Of a stretch of DNA of 64,000 nucleotides, positions 10,719 to 23,293 are shown piece after piece. This DNA is from Paracentrotus lividus (taxonomy: Eukaryota; Echinodermata; Echinoidea; Camarodonta; Echinidae): assembly GCA_940671915.1 (NCBI GenBank), contig CALNVZ010003426.1, positions 36,255,024 to 36,319,023 on the forward strand, read 5' to 3'. The notes beneath the pieces were generated by a model. It worked only from the letters and a program-made list of their open reading frames with translations. It was not told the origin of the DNA and did not search any database. Positions within the stretch are counted from its first letter, which is position 1; each line of letters begins with the position of its first letter. The position numbers and the translations under genes are program-made.

Positions 10719-13700
10719 CTGTGAAAAGACCATACAGGGCAATCTATTTGAGGAAACGGAAACGCAAATTTAAACATTTAATGATTTTCATCTGGTTACA
10801 GCCCAAGGCCTATACCAGGTAACTACAGTGGTGGTCAAAATTATTAGAACACCAAGCATATTTAAATGATTTCAGTTGTTTTCATTCAGTTGACCATCTA
10901 TATACCCATAAAATGGTTGTAATGTCTACGAAAGTCATCATTATCCTTTAAAAACTAAGTAAGATAATCATGCTTTTTGAACTTGCCCACACTTGAAAAA
11001 AATTGAAAAAAAAATTTAAAATTTTGCCCCTAACAGGATCAAAGTGTTATAACGTTCAAAATATTAAGTCTCTTCCTACAAAAATCTACATTTTCTGAAA
11101 GGAAATTTCCTGGGAATTAAATTAAAAAAAAAAAAAAAAATATAATAAGGTAAGGTCATGTAGTATATCTTATATGGGGATTTTAAAAATTATTATTGAG
11201 GGACTCCAACGTTTTTATTTGGAGGCCCTATTTAAGTCCCTCTTTCCTCTGACCCTTAATCTTTCACCATATTTAAATTGCTCATGAAATTTCCTTTCAG
11301 AAAATCTATATTTAAAAGGAATTTCTTCATTTCATGAAAAAATAATCCCAACGTCAAACGGGCAAGATTAATTTGGCCATCTCACGACCAGAGGAGGGGC
11401 CAATCCATCCCTTCCATATGCAATAAAATTTTCTGAAACTTGGCATGTATTTGGGGCATATTGTAATGAGTAAGCCTGCAAAGTTTCATTTGTTTATCGC
11501 AAGTACTTTTTGAGTTATCGGCATATGTAATTGTCATTTCACATGTCTGCATTTGATACTGCTTTTACAATACACAGTTTTGAAACTGCGCATTACCATG
11601 ATTACCAGATGGTCAAAACTATTTGAATTTGGTATCACAAGATGCGTAAGACTCTATGCTAAAAAGTCATGAAAGCTTTCGACATCAAAAAGTTTTCGCT
11701 AAACTTACCTCGCCAAATGCACTAGGGCGTTCAGAATCCCAGACTTTGTGTAGCTTTGAGTGTTCTAATAATTTTGGCCACCACTGTATATCCTAGGATC
11801 GCATTTTGCTCTATGCCCTAACCCGAACCCTACGACATCGCATCACGATGACCCTACAACAAGCTGTTGATTTACATAGGCACTGTGGACTAATGGCCCC
11901 GAGGACTATAGGGATGTGCCCGTTCAGCTATATGAATATAACACATATACCGTATATACATAGAAAATGATTTGAAAAGAACTTGGACTTCGGCAATTAT
12001 GTAACTTGTGCAATGACTTACACAAAGTTCTAAAATGCCAATTTTCCCCCCTTTAAATTAGACCTTTATTTACAATAAAAAAAAAATGGGCTACAGTTGA
12101 TATAAAAAAAAGTCTATTAGTGAGCATCCCTCTTTTTCCCATAAATTGAATACATTTATGACGGTATTCATTTTATTAGAAAAAGAGGTACTGTTCAACA
12201 CTGAATTCTTTCTTGCACTAACCTGGGTTCCAGTCGGCGATGTTGTTAAACTCACATGGATCCTTATCAATGTTGTACAGACATGGCTTCTCTTTAGGTT
12301 TACAGTTTGTAGAGGCATTGGCAGGTTTGTTTGGACAGCTTACTACAAAGGCGTTAGGTACCGCATTAGGTTCCAGGTCAACTGAACATAAAGAGTAAAG
12401 AACGCAGCAAATAAATTTTATCCGTAGAGGCTTGTGGTCTAGTGGATGATTTACCCATCTTGTTCATCAAGTAATGTCTAAATATGCACAACAATGCCAA
12501 ATTCTCAGAGGTCATTTTTGGACAGATTTGGCACCCATTTTTGTTTGATAGTCACAACAAATTCAAATAATCTGTAGCCTTTGGGGTTTTCAGTTTCAAA
12601 CAACCGCATTTTAATGATCAGTTCTGATTGGTAAAACAATGTAAAACATTAATAAAGATTTGTAGGCTCAAAATTTGAAAAAGAATAAAATAAGAGTAAT
12701 TTTGGCCCTAATATATCAGGTACAGTCAATTTTGAGACGTAACCGTGTATTTCAATAACTTTTTTTTTCTCTTGTAGGTTGCTCTAACAGTGCCCAATAG
12801 CTTCCCATCGTAGATTTGAGATTACAGTGCCCATTTTTTGTTTTATTATGCATAGAAGGTCCTTTTTGATGATCAACAGATACTGTACAAGGGAACATAC
12901 CTATTTCCATGCCTTCTGGTGGGAACCACCCATTCCAGCGGTCATCGGTCATCTGCCCATTTACAATCTTAAAGTTCCCTACACGCAGAGCAAAGTCATC
13001 TGATGTAGGATCTATGTTGTGCAGGACTTCATTGCGAGGCGATTGCTCCCCCCTGGACCAAGATAGAAAGAAAAATAATTATAATATCAGGTTAATGTAA
13101 TCTATTTAGATAATTCCGAGGCAGAGTGTCATTCTTAACCCAGACAAAGCTGACCTCCCCTGATAAGGTGTTTTAATATTCATAGAACTCAAGCAGTAGC
13201 TTAAAAAAAAAAAAAAAATTCCATAAAATAATCCACATTTTTGTTCATCTGATTCCTATTCATCTCAGTCTTTACTTTACCTCATGGCATAATAATATGA
13301 GAGCAATGTATCTTTTCATATACACTTGAAAGCAAAAAAACCCCCAAATATTTCAGAAGGTTCTGTATGTAAAGGGTTGGGCATAAATACTTTATTGATC
13401 TGTCCTGCTAATTAAATGTGATGGTAGAACATGTAGCATCGTGTCAAATTGTCAGCATTGAGCCAGAATTAATCATGGAAATACCTCTTAACATCTATTA
13501 CCATTAGTCTTAGGGTGGCTAAAACTGATCACGGGTGGACTGTCAGTTGGCTAGACTAGAACTCTGTAGAAATCCTATGGACTGACCTTACAAAATTTAT
13601 ATTTGAGCGAGGAAATCTACATGACGGGAATGCATGCAATCTTGCTGGAGGAATGAAAAACAACTTCAGGGGGGTGTTTCACAAAGAGTTAAGTACACTT

Positions 13701-16700
13701 AAAGTCGCACTTAACTTCTACGCGCATCTTGTTTTATAACGCGCAATTTAATTGATAGATTTCACAATGGCGCGCATCCCGAAAGCATGGTCTGACCAAT
13801 AAGGTGATGAGTAATTTAACGCACAAAAAGAACGAGTTAAGTGCGATTTTTAAGTCTACGTAACTCTTTGTGAAACAACTTCAGGTATACAAGAAAGTTG
13901 ACAATAACGCCAAGTACAGGCAGTGGTCCATCTAGATGCAAACTTTGGCAGGGATGATATTCAGTCTTGCAAATAAAATCAACAAATTGGCCTGGAACCC
14001 ATGGGGTCATTGAGGTTTGCTGGCAAGGTCAAGGTACAGAGCCCCAAGAAGGGGTCGGATGACAATGCCCCTCAAAGAATAGAACTTAATTTGCTTTTAA
14101 ATAAGCACATTTTAAAGGTGTTTTTGATGTTCTTCGTAAAATTAAAGAGTATAGGTTCATGAAAAGAAAGAAGAAGAATAAGAAAAAAAAATACGTGCTT
14201 AACTAATGTATCTTCATTAAACTAAATGAAGACAAATGTCCTTATGGTTCTAAATATACCCACCTTGAGAGCATCCCCCAGACATCCATACCATCCAAAT
14301 GTCGCAGTTTACTGATATCACCACCTGCTACTCCATACAGCGTAGGAAGCCAGTCACACACATGCATCATACTGTGACTCTTTCTTTTTGGCTTCTCAAT
14401 GGGGGCACCCCACAAGAGACCCACACCTCGTAATCCACCTTCCCAGTTGGTGCGCTTCATGCCTCGTAGGGGCCAATTGTTTGCGTAGTTAGCATCAAAT
14501 CCATTGGCTGGGCCTCCGTTGTCTGTCGTAAAGACAATGAGGGTGTTGTTGTAGAGGGAACTTTCCTTTAGAGTCTGGGTGATGTTTCCAATAGAATCGT
14601 CTAACGCTGATACCATAGCTGTCCAAATACAATTTTAGATTAAATTATTTTCTTATGAGTTAAAATGTTACAGAATTATAGAAACCTTATTTCGCTATTT
14701 AAAAGAAATTTCTGGTGCCTTCAAAAAGATTGGCGAGTACAAATACTGAACATCAGCAAATCTTTGCGGCTGGCATGTGACATTGCCTTAGATGTGAGAT
14801 TTGCGTGATCTGCAGCGATTCGCAGTGAAGGAGTGGATTCATACTCATAGAGCTTGACAGGGCGATACGGAAATCTCAAGCGATAGGATAGCGTAAAAAC
14901 ATACTGGCAGCGACCACTCAGTGAATTTTGACTCATATCTTTTGTGGCATGAAGGTTTTATGAATCTCGATTCATATGTACTGAAATGCATTCAGTGCAA
15001 AATGGTCTCAAAAGAAACTATCTTACCTGCATATTTCCTCCGTCCCTCATGTTTGATATGAGGGAACCTTTCATAGTATTTATGAGGTGCCTGTAGTCTC
15101 TGGCCGTCATAGTTAGCGCTGTGCACAGCCTGGTGGGCAAGGTAGATGTACAACGGCTGTGAGCATGATGAAAAGAGATGAAAACATTTATGATTCAATG
15201 GCAGCCATCATTTCGATTGTTCAAAAAGATTTTTAGTCTCAGTCTTTCCAATTTTGGTGATGTGCAAAAAAGTGGTGGGCTGGGTATAAATCTAATCATA
15301 ATAAATAAAAAATTCCCAAACAAATAGCAATACTACTTGCACGCAAACAAGTTTTGCTTTTTTGTAAAAATAATATAGATCTATACAAAATATTTGGGAA
15401 GATCTAAGCTGTGAAGCAATGTGTAACGAGGATGATTATAATTTTTTTCTATAATATAGAGATAAGGGCACTTAAAAAGCTAGAAGCTATGGTGAATTGC
15501 CAATTGGTCTAAATCCACTTTGACTAATACTCGTGTGGTCTCATCCTACAATCCTACAATCTAATTCATTTCGTCTACAACTAGTTCGTCTAATAACCAC
15601 TCGCCTATTTACCATTTTGTCTAATTCCCAATTTATGTAAGGTCTATTTCATCAAATATCCACTTAGTCTGAAACACTACTTGGACAATTCCAGTAAAAA
15701 AACTGGTAACAGACCAAATATTAATTTGAAAATTAGACCAAAATGCAATTAGACAACTTATTAGACCAAATGGTAATTAGACTAAATGGTCATTGAACCA
15801 AGTGATAATTAGACCAAGCATTAATTAATTAACTGGCATCTGTGGCCTCTTAACCAGCTGCTTTCCAGATTGCTGCCCTGCCAGCCATCAGAGTGTTACA
15901 TCCTCCTGTTGGTTCCAGGATGATGTAAACAGCACCAAAAATTTTACTTGAACATCATGTGTATAGTCAGTTTTTAGCTGTATATAGTACACTACACATG
16001 CATTACATTGATGCACTACCAACCATAGACACCGCCAAATTTGAAATTCCAGTTTAGCTTCCCCAGTGAGCTGCTTTGGAATTATTTCTACAAGGTACAA
16101 CGTACACCAAGGAAAACTTAGGCCAAATCGTTAGTAGAGGGCAGTTCCAAGGTAACGGAGTGACATTCAGAAGCAACATTTCAGCATTCAAACAAGTTTA
16201 TCATCAAAGCTTTAATCTTTATTTACAAAGAAATGGTTCATGACAAAAGCTGATGGTACCCTCTTTTCAAAATGATAATTTTTTTTACAGCGATCTTCTT
16301 TATTAATGAGATATGAATATTCATAATCATGGTTACGGAGTGACGCAAAATGGACATGCATATTTGAGCAGAAAACATTTTGCTTAAACTCTGTGAAATT
16401 TAAATGGCTTTCACAATTTTGAGTTATTGATTGGATTCTATATTATTCTAGGTATAATATGCCACCTTGCTTAAAAAAATTGGCTGAATATTTTGTTAAT
16501 TATAGCTTAAAACTTGAACCCTTGTCCGGTTACGGAGTGACGGTTACGGAGTGACGTGTGGTTTCCCGGTCTTTTTCATGAGGAGAAATGCATTATAAAG
16601 AAATATTAATACCAAAGTTTGTTGGAGTAGACCATGACAATTACATTTAGCCAAAAAAATTGGCAAAAAGTGACGAGATATAAGAATTAGAGGCATTTAA

Positions 16701-19222
16701 AGCCCCATAGTCCCATACGTGCAAATTTGGGTTTGATCGATTATTCAGCGCAAGAATACTGAATCGCATATTTTTTTAACTTAAATGATTGGTTGTATTG
16801 TAAAGAAGCCTTTGTGGTAATTTCAGATCCTCATTTGCATTTTCAAAGGCACAGCGGCACATTGAAATTTCAGCTCCATGTCCTGTTTTGCTTGGAACTG
16901 TCCTAGACGAAATAGCCCATGTGGTGTTAGACAAACAGATAATTGGAGCAACTGCTGGTTGACCGAACGGATATAAACCAAAGCTATGACTCACCTCTTT
17001 TGGATTATGGTTCTGTATAATTTCCTGAGTCTTTTCTGTGTACATCTCAGTTGAATACTGACCAAACACTGGCTTATAGACTGACCCATTCACATGAAAA
17101 TCGAATCCAGTTGCCTATACAAAACCAAATTAGAAGGTCTTTTGCTTAATCAAATGAACAGATTCTAAACTTTATTCTAAACTTAAGAAAATAAAGCAAT
17201 CACATACTGGTATTTATTTGTGTATCATAGAAAAACAGTATTGATAAACATGTTGAGATAAATAGCAAAAATTACCTTTATGTGTAAAGGAAATCCTATG
17301 GCTATCCTGACAAAATTTGCTCAAATGCTTGTAAACTGACACATAATTACTGATATATCTGAAAGTATGAGAGAAAATATAACTCATTAGCTCACTTGAA
17401 AAAAATAAGGATTATCAAACATGTACATGTATGCACCAACAAGATACTTGAAAGAAATTTGTTACCTCGTTGGGCTGTGTCTTAGGGAAGACCTAAACAG
17501 AGAGAGAGAGAAAAAAAATGTAATCAGAATAATATCATATCAGCAAGCGGTCTTTCTATAAAGATGATAACAAAATTACATCAAGAATTGTGATTACTGT
17601 ATATAAGTGTTTATTTTTGTGCTGGTTTTATTTTCGTGAATTTTGCAAGTCCATCTTTGTGAAAAATTCCACTTCAACATAAGGCAACCTATAGCAATGA
17701 AAACATCACGAAAATCGCTAAATTACTCACTTGCAAATTTCCAGAACTAGTCCAAAATCGCGAAAAATATTAGCTTATACAGTACTGAGATCTATTTGAT
17801 TTAGTTATTCATTCAAGGCAAAAGCATGGATTTGTATCTATTTTACAGAAATTTCACTGTTTGAAAAGTTTTTGACTATCAACATTGCATTCAAGTGACA
17901 TACATTATAACCTTTTGTGACTAAAAAAAAATAAATGAAAATGAGAAAAAATGGGATGGATTTCAACCCCCTAAAATCTCTGCCATGGATTTATTAAAAC
18001 TTCAAACACTTGGCATCCTGTTAGGACATATCGTCTGTTGGGAGCCATAAGGGCGTTAATGTATCTTAAAGATGTTTCGTTGAGAGCCATAAGGGCGCTA
18101 TTACTGTACAAAGTCAATGGTAATAGCGCCCTTCTGGCTCCAAACGGAACATCCTTGATCTGCAATAGCGCCCTTCTGGCTCCCAGCCGACGATATTATG
18201 ATATATAATACCTCAAAGTTTCATACCTTTGTCTTAAATATTATTTTAGTTAACAAAATTTATAATGGTAGGTTTCCATATTTGCTTTTCTATAAAATCT
18301 GTTGCTGCAATACACAAGTCAGTGGGGAAATCACCATTTTGCATTGCATGTTCCAAGACCTCCAAATATAACTTGAATGAAATAATTCCTTTGTTTTAGG
18401 TTGTATGTGATACAACTGACTATACACGGTTTGTTTGGTTGAATTGTGGCCCATTCTACTGTATGTAATCATGGTAATTGGTTCAAATTTGAGTCCAAAA
18501 TGACACTTGTCATGCAAGTCACATTTTGAAATGGCTATTGACATAAAACGACTGGCCAAAGGATAATGAAATTTTACCTGAACATTGCTTAATGTTTCAA
18601 AATGATCTCCAGAAAATTTCATGTAAATTGGATAACTAACTTCTGAGGAAATTTCAGTCAAGTAGAGAAAGGTCAGAAACCTTCAATAGCGTCGCATCAC
18701 GAAAGGCACAGGAAACAAATTGAAATATCTCCAACAAAAATGACTTCACAACCCCAATTTTTTTTTGTTCTAATGTGTATTGTTATCACTTTGATTGAAA
18801 TAAGTAAGAAAGACATGTCTGCAATATAGAATTTTAAAGTTATTAGCCTTATCAAGTTGAAATTTTGTGTAAATGTCAAGCGAGTAAAAATGGAATGGCT
18901 GACAATGATACATGTATTTCCCTTTCAGTATCTCTTTGACTTTAAGTATATCTTGCTACTTTTTTGGTCAGAATTGTAAAGTATTTCAAGATTATGTGCA
19001 ATAATGTTTGCACCATATGCTTCATGATGATTTCCATTTTCTGGCAATGTTGATATTCTGCATTGCACAAAATACTATAAAAGACATGATAAATTATAAA
19101 GTACTTACTTCTGTCTTTTCATGTGTATAATAGTCTTGACATCCTCCATAGTACCCATAAAACGACTCAAATCCACGGCGGCTAGGTATGAGACTTTCCT
19201 TGTAAAAACCCAAATGCCACTA

Positions 19223-19253
<31 letters not shown>

Positions 19254-22200
19254 CAGTGTATTATAAGAAATTGAACCATTATAATTAGAAAGCACATTTT
19301 CATACTACACACTATTTATCAATATATCAATGGTATCAATGGAAGTGTACATGTACCCTCAGATTATTTTGAAATTTCTGCTATTCTGCTTTAAAAAATG
19401 ACTTCTATACCAAAGGTTATTCCATGAAATAATACACAACATTCCCCCCTTTTGATCTCCCTTCTTTGACATTTGCTCTGCAGTATAAAATTTCATACAC
19501 TAATCAAAAGATTAAGTTCAACCCTGTACTTACCACCAAACCCTAGATCCTACATTGTAAACCTCACCCTAAACCTGAACGTGAAACCCTATTGTAGCCC
19601 TAACCCTACACCTTTGAAACCTGGGGGGTGTTTCACAAAGAGTTAAGTAGACTTAAAAATCGCACTTAACTCGTTATTTTTGTGCGTTATATTACGCATC
19701 ACATCATTGGTCAAAGCATGCTCAGGGGATGCGCGCCATTGTGAAATCTATCAATTAAATTGCGCGTTATAAAACAAGATGCGTGTAGAAGTTAAGTGCG
19801 ACTTTAAGTCTACTTAACTCTTTGTGAAACACCCCCCTGGAGCAATTGTCACAGGAGCAGATGTTGTGTTACCTCCAACAGATCCCTTGTACCTTTATGT
19901 GGGTTCTGTAACCTACATACATTGTAGCTCATTGAGACGCCTTTTTGCTTCTCTTTCCAACCATATGAGTTCTGTATCATAGCTAGCTCCTACAGACCCC
20001 TTGTTATTACAAGTAATTATCTTTCCAACCATGTGGGTTTTGTAGCCTAGCTCCTTCAGACCCCTTGTTACTTACCTTCCCAACCATGTGGGTTCTGTAG
20101 CCTAGGGTTCTGTAGCCTAGCTCCTATGACCCCTTGCAGGCGCGGATCCAAGAAAATCGAATTGAATGCATTTCGGGGGCCCAATTGTCTGGGGACAAAA
20201 GCAGATCTATTATGTTTACACATGGGCCCGATAAGTTCATTTTGTGACTCCAGTCTGCGTCCGCTACTGCCTTGTTACTTATTTTTCCAACCATGTGGGT
20301 TGCCCCTTGCTGGTATGCCCCCATCTAATTGAAGCATGTACCCTTGAAGACCTGAAAGGTTTAAACCCCAGGGCAAATTCCTGTGTCTAACACCGGACCG
20401 GTGTAATAAAATGTAGTGCCCTGAAAAGAAGAAGAACCAAGTGGGTTCTGAAACCTAGCTCCTTGAGACGAATGGATACTTATCTTTCCAACCATGTGGG
20501 TTCTGTAGCCCAGCTCCTTCAGACCCCTTGTAACTTATCTTTCCAACCATGAGGGTTCTGTAGTCTAGCACTTTCAGTCCCCTTGTTACTTACCTTCCCA
20601 ACCATGTGGGTTCTGTAGCCTAGCTCTAACCATGTGGGTTCTGTAGCCTAGCTCTTTCAGACCCCTCGTTACTTACCTTCCCAACCATGTGGGTTCTGTA
20701 GCCTAGCTCTTTCAGTCCCCTCGTTACTTACCTTCCCAACCATATGGGTTCTGTAGCCTAGCTCCTTCAAATACTGTGGCATGATCTTTTCTTCCTCATC
20801 AAGTCCATACGGATGTGAAATTGCTATTGTGCTGTGCTGAAGACCTAAAGAAATGCCAAAAGACAATGTTTTAATGTCAATGTGAATAGGAATAAACTTG
20901 TTGAAAATCCTTATAATGTGCCATGGTATGCTATTATGTTACATGCATGATTTCTGACAAAATTTAGGCAAATATCTGATGATGGTCACAATAGTGAGCA
21001 TATGTATTTGGTAGTCCAATCAATGCAGCTCTAGGCAAGGTGAAGCACCATGTGAATGAATGTAAATCAATGTCATGCAATTTTTTATTAAAAGAGAGCC
21101 GGTAACAGTTGCTTGTTGGATGACCAATTCCTCGTCAACACATTCAGAACACTAGGCCTATAGGTTTATACTTACTACTAAGTTAAAAAATCTGATCACA
21201 TAACACCTGTTATCTGCCTCCGTTTCTCAATGCATAGAATTTAAAGAGATTGTTTAACGTTATTTAGGATATAAAGCAATCTGTCAGCTAATGCAGTTAT
21301 AGTAATTGCAAACCTGTACATGTAGGTTAGAAAGGAATTGCTTGAGATTTTGAAGTCAGTCGGTCCTTAAATTCTCAAGATATTTTTTATATTTTTGTTT
21401 TTATTGAAATATTCAAGGAGACATGATAACATATGAGAAGCATAGTTTAATCCTAACTAAATTTTCAAGATATTGACGAATGAACCATTAAAAGAGCCAT
21501 TTTCATTCATGTTTGAATGAACCCTACAAGAACAAAACAGTAAAATTATGATAAAAAAGATAGGAAGAACAAAATTTAGGCCTATTCCTTGCAACAATTA
21601 GAACACAAATATAGCTTGAGCAGTTGAAAAGCAAACCTGTGTGGATTGGGTGCTTGCCAGTCATAATGGCACTTCTAGTAGGTGTGCAGATGGGTGACAC
21701 GTAGTAGTTTGTCAGAATCACGCCCTCACATGCCAGCGCATCGATGTGAGGTGTAGGGATCTGCGAAGACCCATGGAAACTGACATCATTCCACCCCTAG
21801 AAAATGAAATATTTTTCGGAGAAATCACTGAAATCGTTATTTTTATGAAATCAAATAGTGACATTTTCAAAGGCCAAATTGATTTACTTCAAATAGGTTT
21901 TCTATTTGTTAATAATAGGTATAGTCACAATATTTGTTCAGCCTAGCAAATCTGATTGAACAAACTTATTTTGAAGTTAATCAAAATTGTTCTTGATTTT
22001 GAAATACACTCAATGAACAGGAATAGAAAAATTGTCTTAGAAATATACCCCTGATATATTCAATATCAAAGCAATAGCCCTAAACATGAGATAAATAATC
22101 AACAAAAATACAGATTATAACCATGTACACGTAGGTCTTGATATAAATTCTAAAAAAAGCAAGCATTATTTTCAGAATTAAGTTGAATTTTACTGTCATA

Positions 22201-22418
22201 AAAATTAGGAATGTAAGAATATTTTCTGACTCCTTTAATCGATCAATCTGCCCTTACACTACAATACAATTTAATGAAGTCCCACATATTTGTTTCTTCT
22301 TCAAATGACTCACCAGATCATCTGCTACAACATAGATGATGTTGGGAGGTTGAGAAGTGCAAACATTCTGGAGTATTATGCCAAGCAGAGCAACCATCAT
22401 GAGGAGGGGATAAGACAT
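10576..22418 (-). CDS. ARSB-like: Arylsulfatase B-like enzyme, gene A (complete)
   Basis: Spliced from 22418-22314, 21796-21637, 20844-20732, 19219-19109, [17492-17466], 17114-16995, 15156-15027, 14618-14264, 13052-12901, 12381-12223 and 10718-10576. All junctions have AG/GT borders and the codon phases close, giving about 524 residues, a usual length for the family. A signal peptide ([12 protein letters not shown]..) comes first, then metal-binding VADDL in exon 1, the formylglycine motif CTPTRS in exon 2, GK|WHLG across the exon 3/4 border, the HQAVH histidine in exon 6, and TDNGG plus RGMK..WEGGLRG in exon 7. The set and order match human ARSB and the ARSI/ARSJ group. The product should be a secreted or lysosomal sulfate-ester hydrolase that needs formylglycine conversion. 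Its true substrate is unknown. It is head-to-head with gene B. Confidence 0.9.
10826..11786. mobile_element. Tc1/mariner-type non-autonomous element
   Basis: The inverted ends begin CAGTGGTGGTCAAAATTATT and mirror at 11759-11786, with TA on each side (10824-10825 and 11787-11788). CAGTGGTGG..CAAAATTATT tips and a TA target are typical of Tc1-like elements. The ~960-bp interior has no intact transposase. It sits in the last intron of gene A. Confidence 0.85.
11789..12222. other. Gene A intron remainder
   Basis: The rest of the last intron of gene A. It holds CCCTAACCCGAACCC-like sequence near 11815, but no array, and no other structure. Confidence 0.5.
13669..13879. mobile_element. MITE, GGGGGGTGTTTCACAAAG family, copy 1
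   Basis: The left tip GGGGGGTGTTTCACAAAGAG is mirrored by CTCTTTGTGAAACA at the right. The interior, with GCGCGCAT and GCGCAATTTAATTGATAGAT blocks, is the inverse of the copy at 19623-19837. ACTTCAGG appears on both sides, suggesting an 8-bp target duplication. It lies in a gene A intron. Confidence 0.8.
15490..15830. repeat. Degenerate inverted repeat built on TCTAAT/ATTAGACCAA
   Basis: Many copies of GTCTAAT-type words in the left half and ATTAGACCAAA-type words in the right half give the stretch an imperfect mirror symmetry. It lies in the gene A intron between exons 6 and 7, away from the splice sites. Confidence 0.5.
16151..16556. repeat. Dispersed GGTTACGGAGTGACG motif
   Basis: The 15-mer or a close variant occurs at 16151, 16331, 16528 and 16542. 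The last two overlap by one base. It lies inside the long gene A intron between exons 5 and 6 and resembles nothing coding. Confidence 0.6.
17466..17492 (-). CDS. ARSB-like: Probable 27-nt microexon of gene A
   Basis: A long CT-rich tract ending TGTTTAG on the minus strand is followed by 27 nt encoding VFPKTQPNE, then GTAACA. The 9 codons fit phase 0 on both sides, between exon 4 (..THEKTE) and exon 5 ([10 protein letters not shown]..). No equivalent was seen in gene B, whose exon 5 instead starts with four extra codons (DTIY). The acceptor is excellent and the donor is weak. Confidence 0.5.
17597..17782. mobile_element. Small TA-flanked MITE
   Basis: Left tip CTGTATATAAGTGTTTATTT and right tip AATATTAGCTTATACAG are inverted and flanked by TA (17595-17596 and 17783-17784). 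A related half-copy may lie at 31045-31130, in the segment containing CGTGGAAATAT. No coding content. Confidence 0.65.
18027..18196. mobile_element. Short palindromic MITE
   Basis: ATATCGTC..GGGAGCCATAAGGGCG at the left is mirrored by CGCCCTTCTGGCTCCC..GACGATAT at the right, with a second nested pair of GAGCCATAAGGGCG arms around 18080-18140. It lies in the gene A intron between exon 4 and the microexon. Confidence 0.75.
19623..19837. mobile_element. MITE, GGGGGGTGTTTCACAAAG family, copy 2
   Basis: Full-length copy with both GGGGGG and CCCCCC tips, inverted relative to 13669-13879. Both copies lie in introns of gene A. Confidence 0.85.
19890..20731 (-). repeat. Tandem copies of the end of gene A exon 3 and its splice donor
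   Basis: A unit of about 55 bp, read on the minus strand as GAGCTAGGCTACAGAACCCA followed by CATGGTTGGGAAG|GTAAGT, recurs about ten times downstream of the true exon 3 (20844-20732). The unit includes the codons for GYRTHMVGK, which precede the catalytic WHLG, and the 5' splice site. Copies at about 20073, 20591 and 20673 keep an intact AAG|GTAAGT donor. Others have GATAAGT, which destroys it. The array is interrupted by a ~120-bp insertion at about 20150-20272. The corresponding intron of gene B has no such array. Confidence 0.85.
22314..22418 (-). CDS. ARSB-like: Gene A first coding exon (signal peptide)
   Basis: ATG at 22418-22416. The 35 codons give a hydrophobic leader, then [13 protein letters not shown] and a GTGAGT donor. 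It is the counterpart of gene B exon 1 (34040-34144), with the same length and phase. The start is chosen because it is the only in-frame ATG giving a signal peptide of normal length. Confidence 0.85.
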
Positions 22419-22710
22419 TTTCAAAAAATTCTTCTCCCTGAACTATAGCTAGCTAGGTAAAATTATAAGATCGATGTATCCACCAAATAATCTGTATTAT
22501 AGAGAAAAGAAAAGAGATATTATATTCTAAGATCTTGCGACTAAGCCTACAACTTACAAATATAAGTACAGTAGTATGCTCTTTATGTATGTTATGTGAC
22601 TTACTTTTATGTGCTCTTGCCTTTTGGGCTGTTAATCTAGACCCCAACCCAACTTGCGGGGAAAAAAAAGACTTAGAATTAAAAAACCATCCTAATTTTG
22701 AATAGAGATA

Positions 22711-23178
22711 CAGTCTGTGTCAAAAAAAAAATGGTACAGTTGGGGAAAAAATCATTTAGGTGTGCAATCTTTTCATATAATGTGTGTTTGTGGTACCAAA
22801 TTAAAGCCAAAAGATTTTTCTTGCTGATGTGCCTTGTCCTGTATAATTTGCTTTCGTAAAACAAAAGTTATGCTAAGTTTTGTGCGACGAGGAACAAATC
22901 GAAATTACGCACTTCTATTGTTCTGGAGCGCTGAATTCACGGTCATTATGCGAAATCGTACACAAAGGCATGGGACGGCGTGCGAAAAATTGATTTTTCT
23001 TGATTGTAGAAAATTAGTCATATCTCAAAAAATAGTGCACCAAATGTGATGAAAAAAATTGCAGAAGAAAGAGTGATATTCCTGCTTTATGAAAATAACA
23101 AACAATACCACGTTGATATTAACCTTCACACTATAAAAAAATGTTTTCCAACTGTACCATTTTATTTGACACAGACTG
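22711..23178. mobile_element. TA-flanked MITE, CAGTCTGTGTCAAA ends
   Basis: The left tip CAGTCTGTGTCAAAAA..ATGGTACAGTTGG is mirrored at the right (CCAACTGTACCAT..TTTGACACAGACTG), with TA on both sides (22709-22710 and 23179-23180). This is a Tc1/mariner-type signature. The ~470-bp interior has no transposase. Confidence 0.85.
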
Positions 23179-23293
23179 TATAATGTAATGACAGATATTA
23201 TAAAGCCAGAAGGGTATTCATTCTCAAAGATATTTTCCCTATTTCAGATTCAGCTTTATCATACAATGATAAAAGGGGTACACACACCCTGAA

